64,000 nt of DNA from contig OY730169.1 in the NCBI GenBank assembly GCA_963422465.1, forward strand, positions 3,658,001 to 3,722,000, in the 5' to 3' direction. A program made the translations under genes and the position numbers. The stretch is from Lichina pygmaea. Its lineage: Eukaryota > Ascomycota > Lichinomycetes > Lichinales > Lichinaceae. How positions within the stretch are numbered: position 1 is the stretch's first letter; each line of letters opens with the position of its first letter. The notes below the pieces were generated by a model. The model did not search any database. It saw only the letters and a list, made by a program, of their open reading frames with translations, and was not told the DNA's origin. Below, in pieces: positions 24,023-35,379 of this stretch.

Positions 24023-25301
24023 CAGTCTCTCGTTCGTTGCGCACCGCGGCCGTCGAGACGACGACTGAGACGGGAAGAACCTGTTGGTCACCCGGCCAGA
24101 CAAGATGAGGTCTTCGTCTCTCCCCCTGTTTCTGCCGGCATAATCTTCCGTAGTTGGTTGGTCGTTTGTTCCGTCCCAGCATGACATCCAGCATTCATCC
24201 CATGCCAAAGCAGGACCTTTACACCTTCCCTCACCGGTCGCGTCTCGGTCATCGGCGTTTCCTCCACAGCAGCCTTTTCTTTCTCCTCGTCCCGGCTTGC
24301 CTCGTCTTCCTTGTGCCCATGTGTTGACGACGTCACGACGACTTTCTCAGCGGTGCCGTGTACAGTATATTCTTGTCACTAGTGACCGGGACCCCTCCTT
24401 CCCCCGCTCTTCTCTTGCCTCTGCCCTGTTTTATTTACTCCCTTCACTACAACTGTCAGGTGCGCAGCATTCAAGTGGGGTTGCTTGGATCATCTCCAAC
24501 TGTCAGTTGTTGCTCTGAGAACTGTATTGTACAGTGTTGTATAGTTTTCGACTTCTTGTACTGGATTGTATTCTTCTTACACTGTTGTCTCCATATTTCC
24601 ATGGCCAGATTCTTGTACATCTGTTGATCCCTGTGATTGTATACCTCTTCTGCGGTGTTGTGCTGGCCAGTCTACACATGCAGTCGTGTGAACTAGTTAC
24701 TGTGGTGCAATACGTACTTCGCAGGGGATGTTCGGCGTTGAGGCCGGTTGATTGGAGTGTCAAGGACCTACATACGTACTGTGCGGAGTATTCGCCGTAC
24801 CGTCCAGGCTAGAGGTCACACATCTCTGGTTCAGGGAGGCTAGCTGGGGTAAGGCCCGCGGTACTTCGTACTTCGTACCCCCCGCACTGTACTTTCGTAC
24901 TCGTAGTCCAATAGCCTACTCTAGGCTCATGGTACACCCGTAGCAGCAGTTGCGAGCGACAGTCTCCTCAAAAGTCATGACGTCAACACTCGCCTTGAAG
25001 ATGGTGGTCATGTCTTATATATTTTGCGAGAGACCTACGGGAGACTGCCATAAGGTGAGGCATCCGACATTCAGGGCTCTGCCCTAATTGCATCTGACAG
25101 TGACGCACAATACACAACCCCGCAGTTTAGGCGCGTGTACCCAGTAGCCCTAACCGTGTTGTACACACAAAAGAGCTATCGAGTGGTGCACGTCAGAGTT
25201 TCCCATGCTTTGACGTCGATCAACCAACACCGCGCCTACTACCGCTCATTCGAAATCGTCTCTTCGAGGACAGTCCGACAGCTTTACTCAAGCTATACAA
25301 G
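24023..25301. other. Spacer before RPS12
   Basis: No gene seen. The left half is T-rich and more AT-rich than the coding DNA. A GTAC/GTACTTCG-rich stretch lies at about 24760-24930. The right end must carry the RPS12 promoter. Confidence 0.5.
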
Positions 25302-26101
25302 ATGGTGAGACGCCTCTCTTCTGTTCTTTTGAGGTCTTCGACGAGTGACCTCTGTCGAACGTTCCTCGAGTCTCCTGGCCTGGCTGACCCTTGTAACTCT
25401 GCGACACGATCAGTCGGACGGAGAAGAGCCCACGCCGTCGTCGCCGACAAAGGAAGAGGATGGAGGCCCCGATGAAGTCGAAGTGTCGGCGGACGCGACC
25501 GCGGGCGGCCCCAAGGGCCAGATGTCCGTGACAGACGCGCTCAAGGGCGTCTTGAAGGTCGCCCTCATCCACGACGGCCTCGCCCGAGGCCTTCGCGAGG
25601 CCAGCAAGGCGCTCGATCGTCGCCAGGCTCACGTGTGCGTGCTCAACGAGAAGTGCGAGGAGGAGGCGTACAAGAAGCTCGTCGTGGCGCTGTGCAGCGA
25701 GCACAACATCCCGTTGATCAAGGTGCCGGATGGCAAGGAGCTGGGAGAATGGGCTGGCTTGTGTAAGGACAGGTTTTTATCATTTTTGGTTCTTCACTGG
25801 GCTGTCTGTGCTTTTGAACCGCCGTCTCCGATCCTGGTTTTTTTCTTTTTTTTGCCGGGAGATCTTGTCTCGTCGATCCACGCATCGCCGTCTGCCGGCC
25901 TCTCCACCCAGTGCATGAAGGTCAAAGGAGGATAGCTGACAGGCCTCCCGCTCTGGGGATTTTGGCGCATCGATAGGCCAGCTCGACCGCGAAGGCAGCG
26001 CCCGGAAGGTGGTCAACTGCTCGTGCGTCGTGGTGCGTGACTGGGGTGAGGAATCGCAAGAGCGGACGGTGCTGCTGGACTACTTCCAGCGGGAACGATA
26101 G
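25302..26101 (+). CDS. RPS12: 40S ribosomal protein S12 (eS12)
   Basis: Exons 25302-25304 (the ATG alone), 25414-25762 and 25977-26101 give 158 residues. After an acidic start ([16 protein letters not shown]) come [60 protein letters not shown] and, across the last intron, [18 protein letters not shown]. The end is [20 protein letters not shown]. This is the eukaryotic eS12 protein, an L7Ae-fold component of the small-subunit beak. The first intron directly follows the initiator codon, a layout common in ribosomal protein genes. The second intron is 214 bp with a GCTGAC branch site at about 25935. Confidence 0.95.
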
Positions 26102-26369
26102 GCGCCAGACGACGAGGGCCATCTGTCTCAATAGAAGCCCAGAAGAATTTACCGCCCCCCTTGTCTCCACTTGGGTCCGTGTGTCCATGTGTTCGTGAAT
26201 CTGTGTCCTTGTGTCCGTGTGTCCGTCCAGCCATCTGTCCGTGTGTGTTGGTGAATCTGTGAATCTGTGAAGCTGTCGGTAAGCCTTTCGCTGTACCATA
26301 TCTTTCCACGCATAACAATCGTAGCACCGCAGATCCTGCAAAACGATGAGATGGACCATCTGACCCCAT

Positions 26370-26560
26370 TTCGTCCTATCCGATGCTATCCTATACCCGT
26401 CTCACATCATCCCATCTTATTCCATCCCCCCCCCATCCCACCTCGTCCCATCTGATTTCATTCGTTCCATCCCATGCCACCCCATCCTATCCATATCATC
26501 CTATCCTTTCCTATCCTATACCTGTTCCATCCTGTTCTATTCCATCTCATCTCATCTCAT
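26370..26560 (+). repeat. Degenerate CATCC/TATCC pentamer array
   Basis: Repeated CATCCCATC, CCATCCCAT and TATCCTAT words with frequent substitutions, a decayed short-unit repeat. Confidence 0.7.
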
Positions 26561-27680
26561 CACCAGAAACCAGCTCTAGATTTAATCCTCTGTTTTTCCA
26601 GCACAAGGTAGTACTACGAACAAAAACTTGACTGCATGTTGAGAGAGGCTTTGGTCAGCGCAACTGGCTTGGATACTCTGTTTTCTTGTTCTTTATCTTC
26701 TCCCTGTTCCTTGGTTTTCTTTGCTGATCGGGGTGGTGGTGCTGATGGAGAGGATGATGGTGGGAGATGGTACCGCTCTGTCTGCCCCTTCCACTCCCTC
26801 CTTCTCCTTCCTCTTCTTCTCCTCCTGCTCTTGCCAAGGTAACCAAATTCAACGTCGAACGAGGAACGCCCGTCCGACTTTGCACCATGGTACACCGAGA
26901 AGGCAGCAACGAACAATTGACCTTGGTGGCTGCGGCTGCAGCTGGCTGGATGTACCGGCAATGTCTGGATGCAAATGTCCGGTGGCGACGAGCAAAGTGT
27001 GTCTGGTGGCAACATCTGGCTGCAGATATCTGCCTTGTTGCGGCCAGACACCCGGCCGGACCCATCCAGGCCCAGCCAGGCCCGACAAGGGTGGCTTGCG
27101 GTAGTCAGTCGGTTCAGGAGGGCCTTCGTCCACGAGTAATTACAGATCGATTTGCTTGCCAATATACTGTACGTACTATAGGTCTCAAGTCCTTCAGGCC
27201 CTTCAAAGTCCTCCGAGTCCTCCAACTCCAACTGCTCCAAGCCAGTCTTTCCCCCAATGGTCCGGCCCTTCCGTAAGTACGCATGTATGCTTGGTTGTCC
27301 TACAGAGATACCACTTCGGCTGGCAATGCGTACATGGTGTGCGTGTCTGGTGTCTGTCTGGGTGTGAATGTCTGGACACATGTACAGTATCGGTCTACGA
27401 GGTGAGTGTGTCAAGATGCAGAAGGTACAGCATCCACTGCTCTATAATTCACTGCTCTACCATCCACTGCTCTATCATCCACTGCCTTAATCAGCCACCA
27501 CTTTCAAGCAAAGCCCCCCAAATCCGGTCACTACTCACAGTAAAACCGCACCACTCAAAGTCGGCCACTGCCAGCAAAGCCCATCTCGTGCTGAGTGGAT
27601 GCATGTCTTCTTCTTCTTCTCGCCGTACGTCACCTCACACCTTGCAACCCATCAGAGGGTTGGGCGGGGGGGTTCTTGAG

Positions 27681-27686
27681 TTTTTT

Positions 27687-27717
<31 letters not shown>
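27681..27717 (+). repeat. T16 followed directly by G21
   Basis: Two homopolymers back to back in intergenic DNA. Confidence 0.9.
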
Positions 27718-27864
27718 TTTGGAGAGCTGGCGTCTGGAGAGCTGGCGTCTGGTGGGGGCTGGGGTTATGGGGATCTGGGGGGTTTTGGGGGGGTTTTGGA
27801 TCGAGAGGAGGTTTTACGACCATGTCCTGTCTTTTTGCGTGCGAGACTTGGGTGGCCCTGCTGG

Positions 27865-28110
27865 TGTTGACGACATTGACGGCCTTGACAGGAATTGCGG
27901 TACGAGCGCTGCTGGGATCGCTAGCCTTGAGAAGATCGACCGGATTGACTGGATTGCAAGTATTGACGGTGTTGACGGCGTTGCAGTACCGAGCTTTGCT
28001 AGGATCGCTGGTCTTGACAGGATTGACAGGACTGGCTGGGTTTTGCAGGCGTTGACGGTGTTGACAGTATGGGCGCCTTTGGCAGTATTGACAGCTTTGC
28101 TAGCATCACC
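27865..28110 (+). repeat. Degenerate TTGACGG / TTGACAG repeat
   Basis: At least a dozen TTGAC-cored words spaced by 9-18 bp (TTGACGGTG, ATTGACGGC, TTGACAGGA). It looks like an old minisatellite. Confidence 0.65.
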
Positions 28111-28459
28111 GACAGACATTGTTGGCATCACCAGCATTGCCAGGTGGTACCTAGGGGCAGAAGAGGGAAGAGGGGGTATGATGAAGTGAATGCCGGATGC
28201 ATGGCGTGAGTTTAGAAGAAGCTTCTTCTTTTCGGATTTCTTGTTTCTCTTGCTAGGCATGGCACATGAGAGAACCCCCTTTTCCCCACCCCTGGTCGAG
28301 GATCACACACACCAAACCCCAGTGAACTTTGCCGGGTGATCAAGAAGAGTAAGGACGGGGGTATGCACGCAGACAGACAGGCAGAGAGACAGACAGGCGG
28401 GTGGGGAACATGCTAGTACTCCTTCGACCCCGCCTCGTCCATGTCGTGGACAGCATCGG

Positions 28460-29193
28460 TCACCGGAACTCGTAGGTCGGGAAACTTCGGTTGACGGGAT
28501 GCAGCACGAGATGCTGGTACGGCGTGCTCCCCGGGTCGTAGTAGAGCCCCTCGATGAAGCCGTCGGAGCGACGCAGCGAGATGTAGTAGAAGCCCGAGAT
28601 GGTCAGGCCGAGACGCTGGTCCGAGGGCGTGATGAAGCATTTCTCTGCGCGACGACGCTTCCGTCAAAAAGGGTCGCGTACCGTTGGTCGTCGACAACAT
28701 CGCGGTACACTGGGAACGATGGGGGGGGGGGGGGGGGGGGGGGGGGAAGGGTGGCATAAACGTCGACGCTCGTGACGCGAGGGAAACGATCGAGATGGAC
28801 TGTCAAAACTCACCCTTCCATCGCATGAGGATCCACTCCTGCGAAATGTGCTCGGTCAACCACTTCTTCGACAGCAGCCACTGCACAATGTCGACGTCGT
28901 CGTGGCCCCGAAAGGGCAGCAGCTTGTGCCAGTAGATGGCGTCGATCCGGAGCGAGGACCGGAAGTTCTTGGTCTCGAGGGTGTGGTGGGTGAGGTCGAT
29001 GATCTCGCCCTCGAGGTAGGTCGTGATGCTGCTCTTGCACTCGGGCGCGGTCCGGTCCGGCACGTCAAAGGCTTCCATCTCGCCCGACAGCCGCATCGTG
29101 TCGTAGTCGACCGAGTGGATCGTCACCTTGACCGGCCACTTGTCAAAGTGGTTGCCGCCCTCGAGCTCGCCCGCGCAGCTGCAGCAGGTTTGC

Positions 29194-29231
<38 letters not shown>

Positions 29232-30109
29232 GTTGTTGCTGCCGTTGTTGCTGCCGTCGTTGTTGTCGTTGCTGCCGTTGCCGTGGTTGTTGTTGCCATC
29301 GTATTCGTCGCCGCGCAGGCTCGCCGGGGCGGCCGCCGGCACCGAGGACGCCAGCAGCTCATCGTGGGAGGCGCCGTGGCGACCGGGCGCGTACAGCCGA
29401 AGACCGTTCCCCGACGGAGATGGCGAAAGCCGCCTCCGGCGCGCGTTCGGTGCGCCGGCCGCGTGCTGCGTTCCTTCGAAGACGCTCCCCACGCGCAACC
29501 ACGACGTGTGCGCCGGGGGCGGGATGCTCTTGGTGTCGACGACGAGGTCCTCGTGTCCGTTCAGGGGAAAGGGTATCTGCGAGCTCAGCTGGTTCATGAT
29601 CTCGCTGGCGTGCGCCACCAGGCTCTCCTCGATCGAGTCGGACGACCGCACCCGGTCGAGGTACTTGATGGCCTCGTCCAGCGGCCCGCCGACCTCGGAG
29701 CTCTCGGCGGCGGGGTTGTGCAGGTACCGCTGACGATATGCCTCGACGCTCGACCGCAGTTCGCTCGTCGGGATGCCGTGCCGGCGGTCGCTCGCACTGA
29801 TCATGCTAGGCGGCCTCAGCAGCCGCGGTCTCGACGGCTCCAGCATCTCCCCGTCGTCGGTCCGCCGCGCCCGTTCCATCATGTAGGCGTCCAAGCCGAT
29901 GCGCGAGCGCGGTGACATCCGCGAGTGACGTCGGAGGACCTGCGTCAGACCGGCGCTGCGCAGCTCGGTCGATTGCGCACCCTGGCCCAGACCGGACGGC
30001 CGCGTCGACGCATCAGACGAGCCCGACGGCGTCTCGTGCCGTGGAGCCGCACCAGCACGCCCGCCAGCGCCGGCTCTAGGAGGCATACCGATCAGCCACG
30101 GCGGCAGCA

Positions 30110-30194
<85 letters not shown>

Positions 30195-30698
30195 TTGCGG
30201 TTGGTGCTGTTGGGGCTCCGTGACCCAATCGTGCAGACCGTCTCGAACGTGGCGCAGCTCGCCGGCCAGCGTCGAGTCGTAGAGCACCCGCGGCGGAATC
30301 GACCAGTCTGAACCGTGGCGGTCCTGGGCGTTCGCGTCCCGGTTCATGCGCCGATCCCGCAGACGCAGGGACTCTCTGCTCGCGTTCAGCGCGGCCCGCA
30401 TGCGACGGGCGATGGTCGGTTGCGAGCGAAGCAGCTCCGGGCTGATATCCTCGACCTGCGCCGTCATCGTCGACGCCAGGTCCGGCGCCGACGTCTCGAA
30501 GCCGTGCATCTGCGGCAGATACGCATCGCGATCGACGGTCGAGGGAGCGTCCGAGACGACGGGCAGACCCTGCGGCTCCAAGTCAGTTCGGCACGCGACG
30601 ACATGACAGAGCGCGATCGGGTCTGGAGCAAACCGAGCACGGTTCCAACGCACCGATGGAGAGGTCACTGGAGGCATCCCAGCCGAAGCGATGCTCAT
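28460..30698 (-). CDS. VID24-domain protein, Gid4-like substrate receptor
   Basis: Exons 30698-28814 and 28644-28460 give 689 residues, starting at the first ATG of the frame (MSIASAGMPPVTSP). The VID24 domain occupies about 515-689: KVTIHSVDYDTMRLSGEMEA, SITTYLEGEIIDLTHHTL, DAIYWHKLLPF, then LTEHISQEWILMRWKE joining KCFITPSDQRLGLTISGFYY across the intron. Gid4 recruits proteins with N-terminal Pro degrons to the GID/CTLH ubiquitin ligase, for example gluconeogenic enzymes. The N-terminal 510 residues are disordered, with a Gln tract of more than 30 and Ser/Asn runs, far longer than yeast Gid4. The 169-bp intron contains a 26-nt poly(C) run on the coding strand. Divergent from the galactonate dehydratase gene. 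Confidence 0.9.
28721..28746 (+). repeat. Poly(G) run, 26 nt (poly(C) on the gene strand)
   Basis: Lies inside the single intron of the Gid4-like gene. Confidence 0.95.
30110..30199 (+). repeat. CTG/CAG trinucleotide tract encoding poly-Gln
   Basis: Almost pure CTG units with a few TTG interruptions. On the minus strand it encodes a Gln run of about 30 residues in the Gid4-like protein. Confidence 0.95.
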
Positions 30699-33159
30699 GA
30701 GTTCCCTCCCCCTTGGCCAGAGAAGAGTGCTCTTGCGTGTCGAGGTTGGGTCGAGGTTCGGGTTGGGTTCGACCTTGCTGATTCCTGCCGCAATCGATCT
30801 CGGTGAACGGATGGCGAAGTGGTGGGTCTGCCGATGGGCGAACGGTCGTCGTCGTGGAGGTGGAGAGCGAGGCTCGCCGGAGCGGGTTTCGATCACAACT
30901 CGCTACGGTACGTAGTGTCGAACCTCACCGGGATTGGGCCAGTAGCGCCTACGACGGGGGAGCTTCGCAGTCGAGACAGCGCTTGACGCTACGAAGGACG
31001 AAGGTACGCTCAACGTTACGACGAGGACGGTCACTGTACTTTAGGCCGTCTGGCCCTAAAGCTTCGGAAGCCTGCGCCCCAAAGGCCAAAGCTACGTATG
31101 TAGACCGTTCATTTCCATGTGACCGCCTGCGAGTAAGACTCCCGTCCCACGGCGTAGGTGACGTACAGTGAGGAACGACACTTTCTTTCTTTCAGTCGCT
31201 CTACTGAAACCAAGGCTGGCGTGAAGCTTCAAACCACTGTAGAGCAGCTTGATGGAACCACTTAGCCTACCTCGTAGATCCGTTGCAGTGCTCTCTATTT
31301 ACGTACGTATGGGTACATACTGTACGTATGTACGTAGTTGCTGCCGTCCAACACTTCAAGCCAACAACAGGTTGGAGCCCGACCAAGCACTTCATGTGAC
31401 CCCAACAGGTCCTCGGTGTCGGTACGTACGGGAGTACGCCGTACGTACTTGCTACCGGCGAGTGTCCCTCTAGCACCATGACCACTTCTCGTCGTAAGAT
31501 GTTCGAATCCGACAGCCTTCGACTTTCGACGATCAAACATCGCTGCCCTCGCAGCCTGAAAATTCAACGGGACCGATGCACGTGAGGCTGGAATACGGGG
31601 TGCCGATACCGCCGCTGCCGCTAGAGTACGGTACGACGGTTAGAGCGGTCCCTCTTGGATGATGTAAGCCTCGCCCGGCTGCCGACGACTCGCACCAACG
31701 GCGGCGATCAGAACTCGCAGCGGCCGGTACATGCGGCTAGCCTGTCTCTGCGTCATCTCACCTGTGCGGCGTTTGTAGTTGTTTCGAGGGGCAAGTCAGA
31801 ACTTCTGACGCTCGGAGAAACATTCGGCCCACCCTAGGCTAAAACAGCGAAACGGCTGCTCATCGACTTTTGCCCCTCGTGCCCCCTCAGGTTCCACTCC
31901 CAGAAGCCCTAACCAGAACGGATTCACTTCCAGCCCGACAGGAAAAGCATCGTGGACCTTGACTTCCGGCGCGTCCTTGTCGCGGCCGGAGGAAACAGCG
32001 CTTCGTATTGCCCGTTCCTGGCCTCGTCCCCGCAATCTCTGCTTCGTCCGCCGCCGCCGCCGTCGTCACTCCCGTTGCGCCGCGACACGGCTCAAGCGTC
32101 TTGACGACGGATCGTGATCGTACGGGGCCAAGGTGCCACGTTGGATGACCCAAGCGCTCCAGAGCCGACGTCGAAGCCCACCGCCATGGGTCGTTCTCGC
32201 CAGGGCAGTCTCCACACGGCGCTGGGTGAGCCCTGACCCGGCTTCCACCGACGGCCTGGCTCAGGGTGCGGTCCGCGCCCCCGGCTCTGCGAGGGCGTCG
32301 CGGCCAACCTGTCCTCGACCGGACCCATTCATCCGTCCCAGCCCTCTCGCGGTCTTGAGCACTCGATCGCGACCTCTCGAGTCCGAGTCGGTCGGGCTTT
32401 CTCGCGTCGACCGGCGACACCGCCAAGGTCGGGGAGAACACGACGCCCGGATCACCGCGGCAAGGACGGCCAGCGGCAGCGGTCGTCAGTTCCCCCCTCC
32501 CCCCCTGCGCCCGCGGCCACCGTCGTTTGTCGGACCCTGCATCGGTGCCGGCATGCATCTGGGATGACCCTGCCGCTTATCAGCCTGGAAGCCGACTGAC
32601 GGTCCCCCCCCCGGCGATGTCGTAGGGTCCGGAGAACCGACGAACGGAGGAAAGATTGCCATGCCTTGTCCGGAGACGGGCTTCCTTCACGCTCCAACGC
32701 CCGGTACGATGTTCCGGCAGGGGGTGCCTGTAAAAATGCCTCGGACCGCGCTGACGCTAGGGCTAGGTCGAACGGAAGGAAGAGAGAATTATTTATACTT
32801 TTGCACGATGGCGCAGGCGATAGAACCGTGCTTCAGCTTCTCTAGCTTGAGACGTCGCGCGTCCAATCGGCCATGACGAGAACGCGAGCACGGTCTCTGG
32901 CATCTGCTTCTGCTCTCGTCTGCGGCAGCGTCGCATAGCTCGCTTCGTCTTCGTCGTCGGTCGTCGTCGCGTCTCTCTCCTGTATATAAACCCCTTTCGT
33001 CCCCCTCCCTCTCCGCGCGAGCGAGATCGACCGAGAGACCCGACAGAGCGTCCATCGTCGCACGGCCCGTCCCCCGGCACCGTCGCCTCGACCCGCAGAC
33101 CCCGAGGAGCCAGAGCCCGGTAGCCGGACACCCGCGCTCGGCGCATCGTCACCGCCACC
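30699..33159. other. 2.5-kb divergent spacer
   Basis: No coding sequence recognised. GTAC-rich palindromic islands occur at about 31295-31335 and 31420-31450. A C/G-rich stretch at 32000-32570 opens long frames on both strands, but with no family resemblance. The right end carries the promoter of the galactonate dehydratase gene. Confidence 0.5.
32983..32990 (+). promoter_or_regulatory. TATA box of the galactonate dehydratase gene
   Basis: TATATAAA about 170 bp before the start codon, followed by a C/T-rich stretch. It is the clearest core promoter in the window. Confidence 0.65.
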
Positions 33160-34740
33160 ATGCCGAAGATCGCGAGCATCGAGTACTTCCGGGTCTGCCC
33201 ACGTTGGCTCTTCGTCAAGATATGTGACGACGAAGCCTTCTCCGGCTGGGGCGAGGCCACGCTCGAAGGCCACACCGAGGCCGTCGAGGGCACGCTGAAC
33301 GCCTTGATCAAGCGCTTCGTCGGCTACGATGCCGAGTACGTGCTTCTGCGCGACGTCCGCATCCCCTCGCCGCTTGCGGTGCGCCGGCGTTCGAGGTCGA
33401 CCGCTGACGCGACCCGACAGTGACATCGAGCACCTGTGGCAGACGGCGTGGAGGCTCGGCTTCTATCGTGGAGGACCGGTGCTGATGTCGGCCCTGTCCG
33501 GCATCGACATTGCGCTGTGGGACATGAAAGGTACGATTGCCCGTCTGCCCCCACCTCCGCGCGCAGACCGGTTCGACGGACGGACGTCCGAAGGACCTCC
33601 AGGTTCCGGGCTTCTCCGTTCGGACAGCGTTGGCTCCTGCCGAGCGGGCTTCTGTTCCTTCGACGTCGTTGCCCGCGCCACCGAAGGAGGCACGAGACGC
33701 CGCCCCGCCCCGCGTGCCGCGGTTGTCCTGCAGATGACTTTGCTCACTCGCCCCTTCCCCCTCCCCCCTGTAGCCCGGAGGCTCGGTGTTCCGGTCTACC
33801 AGCTGCTGGGCGGTCGCGTCCGGAACAAGCTGGCCGTGTACGCCTGGATAGGCGGAGATCGACCCAAGGACGTCGCGAACGCCGCGTGAGTGGTGAATCC
33901 CCGGATCGACGCCGTGGAGGCGGCCGAGGTCCCGTCCGCCGCTGACCGTCGCCCCGTCCCCCCCCCCCCCCCCTGGCCGTCTGCAGAAAGATCCGGAAGG
34001 CGCAGGGCTTCAAGACCGTCAAGATGAACGCGACGGCCGACGTCGACTGGCTCGACTCGCCCGCCGCGCTCGACTCCTCGGTCGAGCGGCTCGCGGTCGT
34101 CAAGGCGCTCGGGCTCGAGGTCGCCGTCGACTTCCACGGCCGGCTGCACAAGCCCATGGCGAAGCAGCTGGCCAAGGCGCTCGAGCCGCACAGGCCGCTC
34201 TTCATCGAGGAGCCCCTCCTGTCGGAGCACTCGGAGGGCATCAAGCAGCTGTCGGACCTCACGACCTGCCCGATCGCGCTCGGCGAGCGGCTCTACAGCC
34301 GCTGGGACGTGAAGCGCTTCCTGCGGGACGCCTCGGTCGACGTGCTGCAGCCGGACATCTCGCACGTCGGCGGCATCTCGGAGATCCGGCGGATCGCGTC
34401 CATGGCCGAGGCCTACGACGTCTCCATCGCGCCGCACTGTCCGCTCGGGCCGATCGCGCTGGCGGCGTCGATGCAGGTCGCCGTCGCGACCCCGAACTTC
34501 GTCATCCAGGAGATGTCCATGGGCATCCACTACAACACCGAGGCCGGCGACCACGACCTCGCGAGCTACCTCAAGGACCCGAGCGTGTTCGAGGTCGACG
34601 ACGGCTTCGTCAAGGCCCCGACCGGCGTCGGGCTCGGCATCGACGTGGACGAGGCCGAGGTGCGCAAGGTCGCCGCCACCGCGCCGCCGTGGCTGCCCAA
34701 GGAGTTCTACGGCGCCGACGGCGGCATCCGCGAGTGGTAG
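33160..34740 (+). CDS. D-galactonate dehydratase (enolase superfamily)
   Basis: Exons 33160-33335, 33421-33530, 33774-33885 and 33987-34740 give 383 residues, matching the DgoD length of about 382. The start lies in GCCACCATGC. Motifs in order: LFVKICDDEAFSGWGEATLE, WQTAWRLGFYRGGPV, SGIDIALWDMK, VYQLLGGRVRNKLAVYAWIG. The active site follows, with VDFHGRLHKPMAKQLAKALE (about D181, H183), LFIEEPLL (about E207), ALGERL (about E233) and APHCPLGP (about H283). Three acidic residues bind Mg2+. The enzyme dehydrates D-galactonate to 2-keto-3-deoxy-galactonate, a step of non-phosphorylated galactose breakdown. The third intron ends in a C16 tract. Closest characterised relatives are bacterial, but the introns show it is settled in this genome. 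Confidence 0.9.
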
Positions 34741-35323
34741 GTCGGTGCCTTCCCCCGGCCGGCCGACGCGCGCGGACGGAGCTCGGCGTCCGCATCCGGC
34801 GAGGGAGGTGCCGCTTGCTACCCGAGCCTCGGACCGAGTTCGCTCGCTCGCTCGCTCGTCTATCTCCTCGCTCTCTGCTCCGTCTCGCGGCGCCGGCGCC
34901 GAGGGCGGCAGGCGCTCCGTCCGGCATCGTCGACAAGATCAGCCGAGGCCGAGTCTGCCCTCTCCTCCCCGTCCTTTTCCCGTCGTCGAACGCCCCGGCG
35001 AACCTGCCACCTACGAGTACCCGTTCACGAGGCCGGAGAGGGGATCACGACGGCGTCTCCCGGGCACCCGCATCCTGAGAGGCCACTTGTGCCGTCGCGC
35101 CTCTGTATCGCTCCTGCTCGACGTTCGACCGTCGACGCTCCGAGGGCTCTCCGCGCCATTGCCGTTGGGATCTCGTCTCGAATCCTCTCCTTTCTTCCTT
35201 ATCACCGCTCCCCTCCCCTTCCGTCCCTTCCCTCTTCCTCTCGTCCTTCCGCTTTCCCCTATCCCCTTCTTCCGCTCCTCCTCTGTCTTCCCACTCCTCT
35301 CTTTTCCTTTCTCCCATGTCTTA

Positions 35324-35379
<56 letters not shown>

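Larger units (their letters stand above)
26102..28459. other. 2.4-kb spacer rich in simple and degenerate repeats
   Basis: No gene I can support. It contains GTGTCCGTGTGT-like runs at 26165-26280, degenerate CATCC/TATCC pentamers at about 26370-26560, three to four copies of ATCCACTGCTCT at 27433-27485, and a T16-G21 run at 27681-27717. TTGACGG-like tandem words lie at about 27865-28110. Confidence 0.6.

Noticed and set aside
28848-29915. 355-codon + strand frame
   Set aside because: Antisense of the Gid4-like gene, with Ala/Val runs made by its trinucleotide repeats.
31496-31520. tRNA gene, because of a GTTCGAATCC box-B-like word
   Set aside because: Flanking bases do not form the T stem, and no acceptor stem or A box is found at the right distance.
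31887-32567. Overlapping open frames on both strands upstream of galactonate dehydratase
   Set aside because: Gly/Arg/Pro-rich composition in both strands and no recognisable family; explained by local GC content.
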